This document shows, in pieces, positions 18,398 to 26,648 of a stretch of DNA of 64,000 nt. Origin of the DNA: Thauera sedimentorum (GTDB taxonomy: Bacteria; Pseudomonadota; Gammaproteobacteria; Burkholderiales; Rhodocyclaceae); the NCBI RefSeq assembly GCF_014489115.1, contig NZ_JACTAH010000001.1, positions 186,001 through 250,000 on the forward strand, given 5' to 3'. A model generated the notes under the pieces. It ran no database searches. It was not told the DNA's origin and saw only the letters and a program-made list of their open reading frames with translations. A program made the translations under genes and the position numbers. The stretch's first letter is position 1. Each line of letters opens with the position of its first letter.

Positions 18398-19666
18398 ATG
18401 ACGACCAAATCTCAGGCTTTGCTGAACTGGATCGACGAGCGCTTCCCGCTCACGTCCACCTGGAAGGCGCACCTGTCCGAGTACTACGCGCCCAAGAACT
18501 TCAACTTCTGGTACTTCTTCGGCTCGCTGGCCCTGCTGGTGCTGGTGATCCAGATCCTCACCGGCATCTTCCTGGTGATGCACTACAAGCCGGACGGCAC
18601 GCTGAACGCCTCGGGCATCCCGGTGGCCTTCGCCAGCGTGGAGTACATCATGCGCGAAGTGCCGGGTGGCTGGCTGATCCGCTACCTGCACTCCACCGGC
18701 GCCTCGGCCTTCTTCGTGGTGGTGTACCTGCACATGTTCCGCGGTCTGCTCTACGGCTCCTACCGCAAGCCGCGCGAGCTGATCTGGATCTTCGGCACGC
18801 TGATCTTCCTGGTGCTGATGGCCGAGGCCTTCATGGGCTATCTGCTGCCCTGGGGCCAGATGTCGTACTGGGGCGCGCAGGTGATCATCAACCTGTTCTC
18901 CGCGATCCCGCTGATCGGCCCGGACCTGTCGCTGGTCATCCGTGGTGACTACGTCATCTCCGATGCCACGCTGAACCGCTTCTTCTCCTTCCACGTCATC
19001 GCCGTGCCGCTGGTGCTGATCGGCCTGGTCGCCGCGCACATCATCGCGCTGCACGAAGTCGGCTCCAACAACCCGGACGGCGTCGAGATCAAGAAGAAGA
19101 AGGACGCCAACGGCATCCCGCTGGACGGCATCCCCTTCCATCCGTACTACACGGTGAAGGACATCGTCGGCGTGGTGGGCTTCCTGTTCTTCTTCAGCGC
19201 GGTGGTGTTCTTCGCGCCCGAAGGCGGCGGCTACTTCCTGGAGTTCAACAACTTCATCCCGGCAGATCCGCTGAAGACCCCGCCGCACATTGCGCCGGTG
19301 TGGTACTTCACGCCCTTCTACTCCATCCTGCGCGCGGTCACCTACCCGCTGTTCGGGCTGGACGCCAAGTTCTGGGGTGTGGTGGCCATGGGTGCCTCGG
19401 TGGTGATCATCGCCTTCCTGCCCTGGCTGGACCGCAGCCCGGTGAAGTCGATCCGCTACAAGGGCCCGATCTTCAAGATTGCGCTGGTCGTCTTCGTGAT
19501 CTGCTTCTTCATCCTGGGTTACCTCGGCGTGCTCGCACCGACCCCGGGCCGCACCCTGGTGGCGCAGATCTGCTCGGTGTTGTACTTCGCGTTCTTCCTC
19601 CTGATGCCGTGGTACAGCAAGATCGACAAGTGCAAACCCGAACCGGAAAGGGTGAATTTCAAATGA
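18398..19666 (+). CDS. petB: Ubiquinol-cytochrome c reductase cytochrome b
   Basis: This 422-residue membrane subunit carries the two b hemes and both quinone sites. The heme ligands are visible as a His pair 14 residues apart in LHSTGASAFFVVVYLH and a second pair in FHVIAVPLVLIGLVAAHIIALH. The Qo-site motif usually written PEWY is PVWY here (residues 300-303). The C-terminal region has four further hydrophobic segments. Its stop overlaps the petC start as ATGA. Confidence 0.96.
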   Translation: MTTKSQALLNWIDERFPLTSTWKAHLSEYYAPKNFNFWYFFGSLALLVLVIQILTGIFLVMHYKPDGTLNASGIPVAFASVEYIMREVPGGWLIRYLHSTGASAFFVVVYLHMFRGLLYGSYRKPRELIWIFGTLIFLVLMAEAFMGYLLPWGQMSYWGAQVIINLFSAIPLIGPDLSLVIRGDYVISDATLNRFFSFHVIAVPLVLIGLVAAHIIALHEVGSNNPDGVEIKKKKDANGIPLDGIPFHPYYTVKDIVGVVGFLFFFSAVVFFAPEGGGYFLEFNNFIPADPLKTPPHIAPVWYFTPFYSILRAVTYPLFGLDAKFWGVVAMGASVVIIAFLPWLDRSPVKSIRYKGPIFKIALVVFVICFFILGYLGVLAPTPGRTLVAQICSVLYFAFFLLMPWYSKIDKCKPEPERVNFK

Positions 19667-20418
19667 AGATGCGAGTAATCAACCTGATCAAGCGCGCCGC
19701 GGCCGTGCTGCTGTTCGCGCCTTCGCTGGCGCTGGCCGCGGGGGCGGTGCTGCACCTGGATCGCGCCCCGGTGAGCAAGGATCCGGCTGCGTTGCAGCAC
19801 GGCGCCAAGCTGTTCGTGAACTACTGTCTGAACTGCCACAGCGCCAGCTTCATGCGCTACAACCAGCTGGAGAACATCGGCCTGTCGGAGCAGCTGATCC
19901 GCGACAACCTGATGTTCACCGGCGAACGCGTCGGCGACCTGATGAAGATCGCCATGCGTCCGGCCGACTCCAAGGTGTGGTTCGGCGCCGCGCCCCCGGA
20001 TCTCACCCTGATCGCGCGTCAGCGTGCCTCCGAGTTCGGCAGCGGTGCCGACTGGCTGTACACCTACCTGCGCCAGTTCTATCGCGACGAGGCCCGTCCG
20101 ACCGGCTGGAACAACGTGGTGTTCGAGAACGTCGGCATGCCGCACGCGCTGTGGGAACTGCAGGGCGAGCAGGTGGCCAAGGTCACCGAGAACGCCGACG
20201 GTTCCAAGCACGTCGAGCTGTCGCTGGCCAAGCCGGGCAAGATGAGCGTGGAAGAGTACGACAGCGCGGTGGCCGATCTGGTCTCCTTCCTGGTGTGGAT
20301 GGGCGAGCCGGTGGCCGAGAAGCGCAAGCTGATCGGTACCTACGTGCTGCTCTTCCTGGTAGGCCTGTTCGTGCTGAGCTACGCGCTCAAGAAGAACTAC
20401 TGGAAGGATATTCATTGA
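19663..20418 (+). CDS. petC: Ubiquinol-cytochrome c reductase cytochrome c1
   Basis: This 251-residue subunit begins with a signal peptide (ending LALAAG), has the heme-attachment motif CLNCH at about residue 55-59, a probable Met ligand in the GMPHALWELQG region and a C-terminal membrane anchor GTYVLLFLVGLFVLSYALKKNY. It accepts electrons from the Rieske protein and passes them to soluble cytochrome c. Its ATG overlaps the petB stop by 4 bp, so translation is coupled. An intrinsic terminator follows. Confidence 0.96.
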   Translation: MKMRVINLIKRAAAVLLFAPSLALAAGAVLHLDRAPVSKDPAALQHGAKLFVNYCLNCHSASFMRYNQLENIGLSEQLIRDNLMFTGERVGDLMKIAMRPADSKVWFGAAPPDLTLIARQRASEFGSGADWLYTYLRQFYRDEARPTGWNNVVFENVGMPHALWELQGEQVAKVTENADGSKHVELSLAKPGKMSVEEYDSAVADLVSFLVWMGEPVAEKRKLIGTYVLLFLVGLFVLSYALKKNYWKDIH

Positions 20419-20468
20419 GCTCACGGGTGAGCGGCCGCAAGGCCTAGTCCGCCTCAATCCTGCCAGAC

Positions 20469-20505
20469 GCACCACGCGAATTTCCGCGTGGTGCGCTTTG
20501 CTTTT
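20469..20505 (+). terminator. Intrinsic terminator after petC
   Basis: A perfect 10-bp stem GCACCACGCG / CGCGTGGTGC (20469-20478 and 20485-20494) with a 6-nt loop is followed by GCTTTGCTTTT. It ends the petABC transcript just before sspA. Confidence 0.85.
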
Positions 20506-20526
20506 GTATCCGGAGTTTTACGCATC

Positions 20527-21123
20527 ATGATGAACCTGTATTCCGGCACCACCGATCCGTTCAGTCACCGTTGCCGGATCGTGCTCTTCGAGAAGGGCAT
20601 GGACTTCGAGGTGATCGACGTCGATCTGTACAACAAGCCCGAGGACATCGCCGTCATCAACCCGTACAACCGCGTCCCGGTCCTGGTGGACCGCGACCTG
20701 GTGCTGTACGAGTCGAACATCATCAACGAGTACATCGACGAGCGCTTTCCGCACCCGCAGCTGATGCCGCCCGACCCGATCATGCGTGCGCGCGCCCGCC
20801 AGTTGCTGCACACCTTCGAACTGGAACTGTTCTCGCACATCGATGCGCTGGAGAAGAACCAGAAGGGTGTGGACAAGAATCGCGCGCATGTGCGCGACCA
20901 GCTGGTGCAACTGGCGCCGATCTTCACCAAGCAGAAGTTCATGCTGGGCGACGAGTTCTCCATGCTGGACGTGGCGATCGCGCCGCTGCTGTGGCGTCTC
21001 GAGCACTACAACATCGAGCTGCCCAAGGCCGCCGCGCCGCTGATGAAGTACGCCGAGCGCATCTTCAGCCGCCAGGGCTTCATCGACGCGCTGACGCCGT
21101 CCGAGAAGGTCATGCGCCGCTGA
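20527..21123 (+). CDS. sspA: Stringent starvation protein A (GST-fold RNA polymerase-associated regulator)
   Basis: This 198-residue protein has the thioredoxin/GST fold: MNLYSGTTDPFSHRCRIVLFEKG, then NRVPVLVDRDLVLYESNIINEYIDERFPHP and an all-helical C-terminal half. SspA binds RNA polymerase and alters transcription in stationary phase and stress. GGAG lies at 20512-20515. It is separated from petC by a terminator and followed by sspB, the usual pet-sspAB order in beta- and gammaproteobacteria. Confidence 0.94.
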   Translation: MMNLYSGTTDPFSHRCRIVLFEKGMDFEVIDVDLYNKPEDIAVINPYNRVPVLVDRDLVLYESNIINEYIDERFPHPQLMPPDPIMRARARQLLHTFELELFSHIDALEKNQKGVDKNRAHVRDQLVQLAPIFTKQKFMLGDEFSMLDVAIAPLLWRLEHYNIELPKAAAPLMKYAERIFSRQGFIDALTPSEKVMRR

Positions 21124-21135
21124 TCCGTCCCACCC

Positions 21136-21159
21136 GGCTCCGCCCGACCGGGCGGAGCC
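21136..21159 (+). terminator. Hairpin between sspA and sspB
   Basis: GGCTCCGCCC / GGGCGGAGCC (21136-21145 and 21150-21159) is a perfect stem with a 4-nt loop. No T-run follows, so attenuation or mRNA processing is as likely as termination. Confidence 0.45.
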
Positions 21160-21176
21160 CGTCCTGCAGCAAAGTG

Positions 21177-21638
21177 ATGACGACCGTATCCACCAAACCC
21201 TACCTGATCCGTGCGATTCACGAATGGTGTGTCGATCAGGGCTTCACGCCCTATCTGGCCGCGGTCGTCGACCGCAACACCCTGGTGCCGCCGGGGGCAG
21301 CGCGCGACGGGCAGATCGTGCTCAACGTCGGCTACGACGCCACCCATGAGCTGTCGATCGGCAACGAGTTGATCACCTTCCAGGCCCGCTTCGGCGGCGT
21401 CGCCCATTCGCTGGCGATTCCGGTCGGCAACGTCGTCGCCATCTACGCGCGCGAGAACGGCCAGGGCATGGCCTTCGAGGTGGAGGGCGGGGCAGCCGGG
21501 GATGAGGATGACGGTGCCGAAGAGGCGGCAGCGCCCGAGGCTGGCTCCGCGGAAGAGACGCCCGATGGCGACTCAGCGGGTGCCGCTGGCAGCAGGCCTG
21601 CCGGCGGGCGCGGGAGCCACCTCAAGATCGTCAAGTAG
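21177..21638 (+). CDS. sspB: ClpXP protease specificity-enhancing factor SspB
   Basis: This 153-residue adaptor delivers ssrA-tagged proteins to ClpXP. The folded part (TKPYLIRAIHEWCVDQGFTPYL to IYARENGQGMAFEVE, about 6-103) matches SspB. It is followed by an acidic, Ala-rich flexible linker and the ClpX-docking tail SHLKIVK at the very end. The last 66 bp overlap the 3' end of the convergent glycosyltransferase gene. Confidence 0.93.
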   Translation: MTTVSTKPYLIRAIHEWCVDQGFTPYLAAVVDRNTLVPPGAARDGQIVLNVGYDATHELSIGNELITFQARFGGVAHSLAIPVGNVVAIYARENGQGMAFEVEGGAAGDEDDGAEEAAAPEAGSAEETPDGDSAGAAGSRPAGGRGSHLKIVK

Positions 21639-22799
21639 GCGCTGGGCGGGGTGCGCCCAGCCGCGGTATAGCAGCGCGAGCTTGCGCGCCATTTCCTCGG
21701 CCGCCCAGGTCCGGGCGTAGCGGTGGGCTTCGACCGCGAGCGCCTTCAGGCGCGGTGGGTCGTCCAGCAGGTCCGCGACGATGGCGGAGAACGCCTTGGC
21801 ATCGGCCGGCGCGATCCGGCAGCCGAGCTGACGGCCGAGGATGTCGCGGGTGCCCAGTTCGGCCAGTGCGACCACCGGGGTGCCGAGCGCCATGGCCTCC
21901 AGCAGCACCAGGCCCTGGGTCTCGGTGCGCGAGGCGAACACGAAGAGATCGGCGGCGCGGTAGCAATCGTGCAGTTCGCTGTTGCGGTCGAGGTAGCCGA
22001 GGAAGCGCACGTGTTCGCTCAGCGCGCGCTGCTGGACCGCCGCGGTCAGCGATGCCAGGGCCGGCCCTTCGCCGGTGATCAGCAGCAAGGCCTTGGGCTG
22101 GCTGTGCTTGAGGTGTTCGATCACGTCGATGAGGAAATCGATGTTCTTCTCGTGCGCCACCCGGCCGACGAAGAGCAGCAGACGGCGATCCTTGTCGATG
22201 CCGTAGCGGCTGCGGAAAAAGCAGCCGTCGCCGCCGACGAACTGCCGGGCCGGCAGCCCGGTCGGCAGGACGTGCAGCGGTCGGGTGACGCCGTATCCGC
22301 GCAGGATGTCGGCCATTGCGGTGGAAGGCACGATCACCGCGTCGAGTTCGTTGCACTGGCTGCGCGAGAAACGGCGCGCCGCGCTGCGCAGCCACGGCCG
22401 GGGCAGCACGGGGACGTAGTGGAAGAGGTATTCCTCGAAGAAGGTGTGATAGGTCGCCACGCAGGGCACGCCCAGGGCGCGCGCGATCTCCAGCCCGGCA
22501 TAGTGGGCGGCGAAGGGCGTGTGGACATGGACCAGGTCGATGCCGCGGCCGCGCAATTCAGGCAGCAGCGCGCGGATCGCGCCGCGGCGCATCAGCCGGT
22601 CTTCGGGGTCCATAGGCAGGTAGCGCGAAGGTATGCGCAGGATGTCCGGATCGTCGTCGGGCGCGGCGCCCGGATAGGCGGGGGCGATCAGGGTGCTGCG
22701 CACGCCCTCGGTGGCGAGGGCGTGGCGGAAGGTTTCGATGGATGTGCTGACCCCGTTGATGCGGGGAAAGAACACGTCCGAGATCATCAGGATATGCAT
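21573..22799 (-). CDS. GT4-family glycosyltransferase
   Basis: This 408-residue protein has two Rossmann-like halves: the acceptor domain begins MHILMISDVFFPRINGVSTSIETF, and the donor domain has LLLFVGRVAHEKNIDFLIDVIEHL and the family signature FASRTETQGLVLLEAMALGTPVVA. It probably transfers a sugar from a nucleotide sugar to a lipid or polysaccharide acceptor at the cytoplasmic side. I chose ATG 22799, at the start of the fold; 22829 would add ten residues. It is isolated from other envelope genes, and its C-terminal 22 codons are antisense to the sspB tail. Confidence 0.87.
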   Translation of the reverse strand: MHILMISDVFFPRINGVSTSIETFRHALATEGVRSTLIAPAYPGAAPDDDPDILRIPSRYLPMDPEDRLMRRGAIRALLPELRGRGIDLVHVHTPFAAHYAGLEIARALGVPCVATYHTFFEEYLFHYVPVLPRPWLRSAARRFSRSQCNELDAVIVPSTAMADILRGYGVTRPLHVLPTGLPARQFVGGDGCFFRSRYGIDKDRRLLLFVGRVAHEKNIDFLIDVIEHLKHSQPKALLLITGEGPALASLTAAVQQRALSEHVRFLGYLDRNSELHDCYRAADLFVFASRTETQGLVLLEAMALGTPVVALAELGTRDILGRQLGCRIAPADAKAFSAIVADLLDDPPRLKALAVEAHRYARTWAAEEMARKLALLYRGWAHPAQRLLDDLEVAPAPAGRPAASGTR

Positions 22800-22972
22800 G
22801 GCCGATTGCCGGTGGAGGCGATACGGCACTCTAGGGCACCGCGGTGACGGTTTCGTTTCAGCAAGGCCCTTGATAAGGGTCAGATCGGCTGGATCATTTT
22901 CCCCTTATAAACCCCTGCCGGTTCCGCATGCCGGGCCGGTGATCAACCGTGAAGACTAGTCGGAGAAACACG

Positions 22973-23458
22973 ATGCCTGCGATGGAATGGAGCGACAAGC
23001 TGGAACTCGGCCTGGGAAAGATGGACGACACGCACCGCGAGTTCGTCGACTTCTACAACGCCTTGCAGGCCGCGCCGCCGGAAGCTTTCATCGAACGGCT
23101 GGACGCCTTCATCGAACACACGGTGGCGCATTTCGACCAGGAGAACCGCTGGATGGAGAAGGTGAACTTCCCCGGTTGCCACCGCGCCGAGCACGACCGC
23201 GTGCTGGTCGTCCTGCGTGACGTGCGCGAACGCGCCGCAAAGGGCGACACCTTCCTCGGCCGGCGCCTGGTGGAAGAACTGCCCGCCTGGCTCGACAACC
23301 ACGTCAATGGCATGGATGCCGCGCTTGCCTTCCATCTGCAGACCATCGGCTTCGACGTCGAGACCGAGAGCTTCCGGGCCGATGCGGCGGGCGGCTGCGG
23401 GGAGCAGGGCGCGGGTGGTTGCGCCTGCGCCACGCTCAGCAAGGACGAGGCCGCCTGA
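22973..23458 (+). CDS. Bacteriohemerythrin with a Cys-containing C-terminal tail
   Basis: This 161-residue four-helix protein keeps all seven diiron ligands in order: His in DDTHREF, HxxxE in AHFDQENRWME, HxxxH in CHRAEHDRV and HxxxxD in DNHVNGMD. Such proteins bind O2 reversibly and may store or deliver oxygen. The last ~30 residues are not part of the fold and carry four Cys within GGCGEQGAGGCACATL. The start ATG 22973 follows GGAG at 22962-22965; a GTG at 22949 is in frame. It is a single gene, ending at the palindrome 23473-23530. Confidence 0.9.
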   Translation: MPAMEWSDKLELGLGKMDDTHREFVDFYNALQAAPPEAFIERLDAFIEHTVAHFDQENRWMEKVNFPGCHRAEHDRVLVVLRDVRERAAKGDTFLGRRLVEELPAWLDNHVNGMDAALAFHLQTIGFDVETESFRADAAGGCGEQGAGGCACATLSKDEAA

Positions 23459-23472
23459 GGGGCCGGCGCCGC

Positions 23473-23530
23473 TAGCCCACATTTCTCACATCGGCGGCCG
23501 CAGCAGCGCGGGTGTGAGAGATGCGGGCTA
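23473..23530. repeat. Palindromic repeat between convergent genes
   Basis: Arms TAGCCCACATTTCTCACAT (23473-23491) and the inverse GTGTGAGAGATGCGGGCTA (23512-23530) pair at 16 of 19 positions around a GC-rich spacer. The right arm includes the TAG stop codon of the gene on the minus strand. Its position suggests a bidirectional terminator or a REP-type element. Confidence 0.7.
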
Positions 23531-24118
23531 TAGACCAACGATCTCCCAACTGCCGTCCGCTCGCCGACAGCCGCGTCCGCGCGTGCTGCTCTTGTGCGTC
23601 CCCTCGGTCATCAGGGTGAACTCGCGGCACGGCGCCTTGCCGGCATCCTTGCCGGCGATCAGTTGATAGCGTAGCCCGTCGGGTGCGTCCCACCGTACCT
23701 GGCGGCCGGCGGGCAGCAACTCCAGCGCGTGGCCGATGCAGGCGCGGTCCGGGTCACCCAGGCTGCGTGCGACTTCCGCCCCGAGCACCGCGCCGATGGC
23801 GGTGCCGACCAGAATGGCAATCTGCCGGCCACTGCCGTCGCCGACCTGGCTGCCGACTGCTCCGCCAAGCACGCCGCCCAGTACCGCACCAACCGTCTCA
23901 CGATCGCAGCGCCCTCCCAGGATACCGTAGTCGCGCGACCATTGCCGTCCGGTGTAGCCGAGGTAGTAGGGGTCGTGCTTCTTGCGCCAACCGTGGGCAG
24001 GTGCGTGCGCAGGAGGGTCCGCCTGCACTGGTGTGGGCAAGCTGAGCAGGGCGGCCAGCATGCCCACCAGAATGCCTTGGCTGGCCGATCTGGATGCGAA
24101 AAGGCTGCGAGTGCGCAT
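23528..24118 (-). CDS. Glycine-zipper (2TM) envelope protein
   Basis: This 196-residue protein has an Arg-rich N-terminus and hydrophobic signal segment (GILVGMLAALLSLPTPVQA, cleavage likely after the A), then a central glycine zipper AVLGGVLGGAVGSQVGDGSGRQ and a second helix ILVGTAIGAVLGAEVA. The C-terminal third has six residues of alternating Cys/Gly character and ends RGRGCRRADGSWEIVGL. Glycine-zipper 2TM proteins (SlyB/OsmB-like) are outer-membrane or periplasmic; the specific role is unknown. AGGAGG precedes ATG 24118. The stop lies in the palindrome 23473-23530. Confidence 0.8.
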   Translation of the reverse strand: MRTRSLFASRSASQGILVGMLAALLSLPTPVQADPPAHAPAHGWRKKHDPYYLGYTGRQWSRDYGILGGRCDRETVGAVLGGVLGGAVGSQVGDGSGRQIAILVGTAIGAVLGAEVARSLGDPDRACIGHALELLPAGRQVRWDAPDGLRYQLIAGKDAGKAPCREFTLMTEGTHKSSTRGRGCRRADGSWEIVGL

Positions 24119-24206
24119 CGTGGTTTCCTCCTGACGATGGTGAGTCATCCGGGAAAGCCTATAGGGTGCAAGCCGTCGCGGCTGTAACGGCTTGAATCCC
24201 CTCCAG

Positions 24207-25466
24207 TCACGCGCGCCCGAGAAAGGGGAAGCGCGGGTCCGGGCGGCCGCCACCCATCAGCGTTGCCAGTGCCGCCGCGGAACCGCAGGCCAGCGTCCAG
24301 CCCAGCGTGCCATGGCCGGTGTTGTACCAGAGGTTGACGCCGCCACCCTTGCCGATGAGCGGGGTGTTGCCCGGCGTGGCGGGGCGCAGTCCGGCCCACA
24401 GCTGGGCCTTGGCCGGGTCGATGGCGCCCGGCAGGCGGTCTTCCAGCCAGCGCAGGATGCCCTGGCCGCGCAGCGGGTCGGGGGTGGTGTCGAAGCCGTT
24501 GAGCTCGGCCGTACCGGCGACCCGCAGGCGGTCGCCAAGGCGCGAGCAGACGATGCGCGCGGACTCGTCGGTGAGGCTGACCATGGGCGCGCGCGCCGGG
24601 TCGGCCACCGGCGCGGTGATCGAGTAGCCCTTGACCGGGTAGATCGGCAGGCGTTCGCCCAGCGGCGCCACCAGCGCGGGGCTGTAGCTGCCCAGGCAGA
24701 CCACGTAGGCGCCGGCGCTCAGCTGGCCGGTGTGTCCCGCGGCGTCCTCAACCTCCACCGCGTCGATCAGCCCGCCGGTATGCAGCAGGCGGCGGATGCG
24801 GGTGCCGTAGTAGAAATGAACGCCCGCCTCCTCGCACCGGGCGGCCAGCGCCTGGGTGAAGCGGAAGGCGTCGCCCGATTCGTCGTCCGGGGCATGGATG
24901 CCGCCGGCGATCCGGTCGGCGACCGCGGCCAGTGCGGGCTCGATGGCGAGCATCTCGCCGCGGCCGCACAGCCGGGCGCGGATGCCGTGGCGGGCGAGTA
25001 TCTCCACCCGTTCGCCGGCGTCGCGGAACTCGCGTTGGCTGAAAAACAGGTGGAGGATGCCGCGGCCGAGAAACTCATAACCCAGCCCGAGTTCCTCGCG
25101 CAGGCTGCGCAACTGCGCGGCGCTGTATACCGCCAGACTGGCGATCGCCTCGGTATTGCGCCGGGTGCGCCCCGGCAGGCATTCGCGCAGGAAGGCCAGC
25201 GCCCAGCGCCACTGCGCCGGGTCGCGGCTGGGGCGGAAGCGCAGCGGGGCGTCGCTGCGCCCCAGCCAGCGCAGGGCGATCAGCGGCGCGGACGGATTGG
25301 CCCACGGCTCCGGGTGACTCACCGAGATCTGCCCGCCGTTGGCGTAGCTGGTTTCCAGGCCGGCCGCCGGCTGGCGGTCGATCACGCTGACGTCGAAACC
25401 CGCGCGGCGCAGATACCAGGCGGTGGTGACGCCGGTGATGCCGGCGCCGAGAACCAGGACATGCAT
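24207..25466 (-). CDS. dadA: D-amino-acid dehydrogenase (FAD-dependent)
   Basis: This 419-residue flavoprotein has the FAD-binding start MHVLVLGAGITGVTTAWYLRRAG, the ETSYANGGQISVSHPEPWANP segment typical of DadA, and the C-terminal WAGLRPATPGNTPLIGK and NLWYNTGHGTLGWTLACGSA. It oxidises D-amino acids such as D-alanine to 2-oxo acids and passes electrons to the quinone pool. The gene is divergent from fbp across a 180-bp gap. No alr/dadX partner is adjacent. Confidence 0.9.
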   Translation of the reverse strand: MHVLVLGAGITGVTTAWYLRRAGFDVSVIDRQPAAGLETSYANGGQISVSHPEPWANPSAPLIALRWLGRSDAPLRFRPSRDPAQWRWALAFLRECLPGRTRRNTEAIASLAVYSAAQLRSLREELGLGYEFLGRGILHLFFSQREFRDAGERVEILARHGIRARLCGRGEMLAIEPALAAVADRIAGGIHAPDDESGDAFRFTQALAARCEEAGVHFYYGTRIRRLLHTGGLIDAVEVEDAAGHTGQLSAGAYVVCLGSYSPALVAPLGERLPIYPVKGYSITAPVADPARAPMVSLTDESARIVCSRLGDRLRVAGTAELNGFDTTPDPLRGQGILRWLEDRLPGAIDPAKAQLWAGLRPATPGNTPLIGKGGGVNLWYNTGHGTLGWTLACGSAAALATLMGGGRPDPRFPFLGRA

Positions 25467-25646
25467 GATGTATCGGGCGTGGAGTTCTCAGGGGTGGTCG
25501 GAGCGGTGCGCCGCCTGGCTCGGCGGCGACGGGACGAGGGCCGATGATACCCGCTGGGGCGCCGTGCCTGCGCGCCGATGGTGCGCGGGCGGCCGGGAAG
25601 CGGGATAATCCGCGCATCCGCAACCAGACTTCGAGGTTATCCAAGC

Positions 25647-26648
25647 ATGCGTCGTGTCACTCTGACCCAGTTTCTCATCGAACAGCAGCGCGCCGGGCGC
25701 ATCTCCGCCGACCTGCGCCTGTTGATCGAAGTGGTGGCCCGCGCGGTGAAGGCCATCTCGGTCAACGTCTCCAAGGGTGCGCTGGCCGGCGTGCTCGGCG
25801 AGGCCGGGACCGACAACGTGCAGGGCGAGGCGCAGAAAAAGCTCGACGTGATCGCCAACGAGATCCTGCTGCAGGCCAACGAGTGGGGCGGGCACCTGGC
25901 GGCGATGGCCTCCGAGGAGGTCGAGGAGGTGCACCAGATCCCCTTCGACTACCCCAAGGGCGGCTACCTGCTGCTGTTCGATCCGCTCGACGGCTCGTCC
26001 AACATCGACGTGAACATCTCGGTGGGTACCATCTTCTCGGTGCTGCGTTCGCCCGCCGAGGACAACGAGCCGACCGAACAGAACTTCCTGCAGCCCGGTC
26101 GCGAACAGGTCGCTGCGGGTTATGCGCTGTACGGCCCGTCCACCATGCTGGTGCTCACCGTCGGCAAGGGCGTGCACGGCTTCACCCTGGACCGCGAGAT
26201 GGGCAGCTTCGTCTACACCCATCCCTACATGACCGTGCCGGTCGATACCGGCGAGTTCGCCATCAATGCCTCCAACGCGCGCTTCTGGGAGCCCCCGGTG
26301 CAGCGCTACGTCAGCGAGTTGCAGCAGGGCAAGGAAGGCCCGCGCGGGCGCGACTTCAACATGCGCTGGGTGGCCTCGATGGTGGCCGACGTGCACCGCA
26401 TCCTCACCCGCGGCGGCATCTTCATGTACCCGATGGACGAGAAGTGCAGGGCCAAGGGCGGCAAGCTGCGGCTGATGTACGAGGCCAACCCGATGGCGAT
26501 GATCATCGAGCAGGCGGGCGGCGCCGCGAGCACCGGCCGCGAGCGCATCCTCGACGTGCAGCCCGAGAAGCTGCATCAGCGCGTGCCGGTGATCCTCGGT
26601 TCGCTCAACGAGGTCGAACGGGTTGCCGCCTACCACCGCGAGGAATGA
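25647..26648 (+). CDS. fbp: Fructose-1,6-bisphosphatase, class 1
   Basis: This 333-residue metal-dependent phosphatase performs the committed step of gluconeogenesis. It has the metal/substrate motif [25 protein letters not shown], the catalytic-loop region SEEVEEV and the C-terminal [23 protein letters not shown]. The start [17 protein letters not shown] is typical. The downstream tamA-like gene begins inside its last codons with a TTG. Confidence 0.95.
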   Translation: MRRVTLTQFLIEQQRAGRISADLRLLIEVVARAVKAISVNVSKGALAGVLGEAGTDNVQGEAQKKLDVIANEILLQANEWGGHLAAMASEEVEEVHQIPFDYPKGGYLLLFDPLDGSSNIDVNISVGTIFSVLRSPAEDNEPTEQNFLQPGREQVAAGYALYGPSTMLVLTVGKGVHGFTLDREMGSFVYTHPYMTVPVDTGEFAINASNARFWEPPVQRYVSELQQGKEGPRGRDFNMRWVASMVADVHRILTRGGIFMYPMDEKCRAKGGKLRLMYEANPMAMIIEQAGGAASTGRERILDVQPEKLHQRVPVILGSLNEVERVAAYHREE

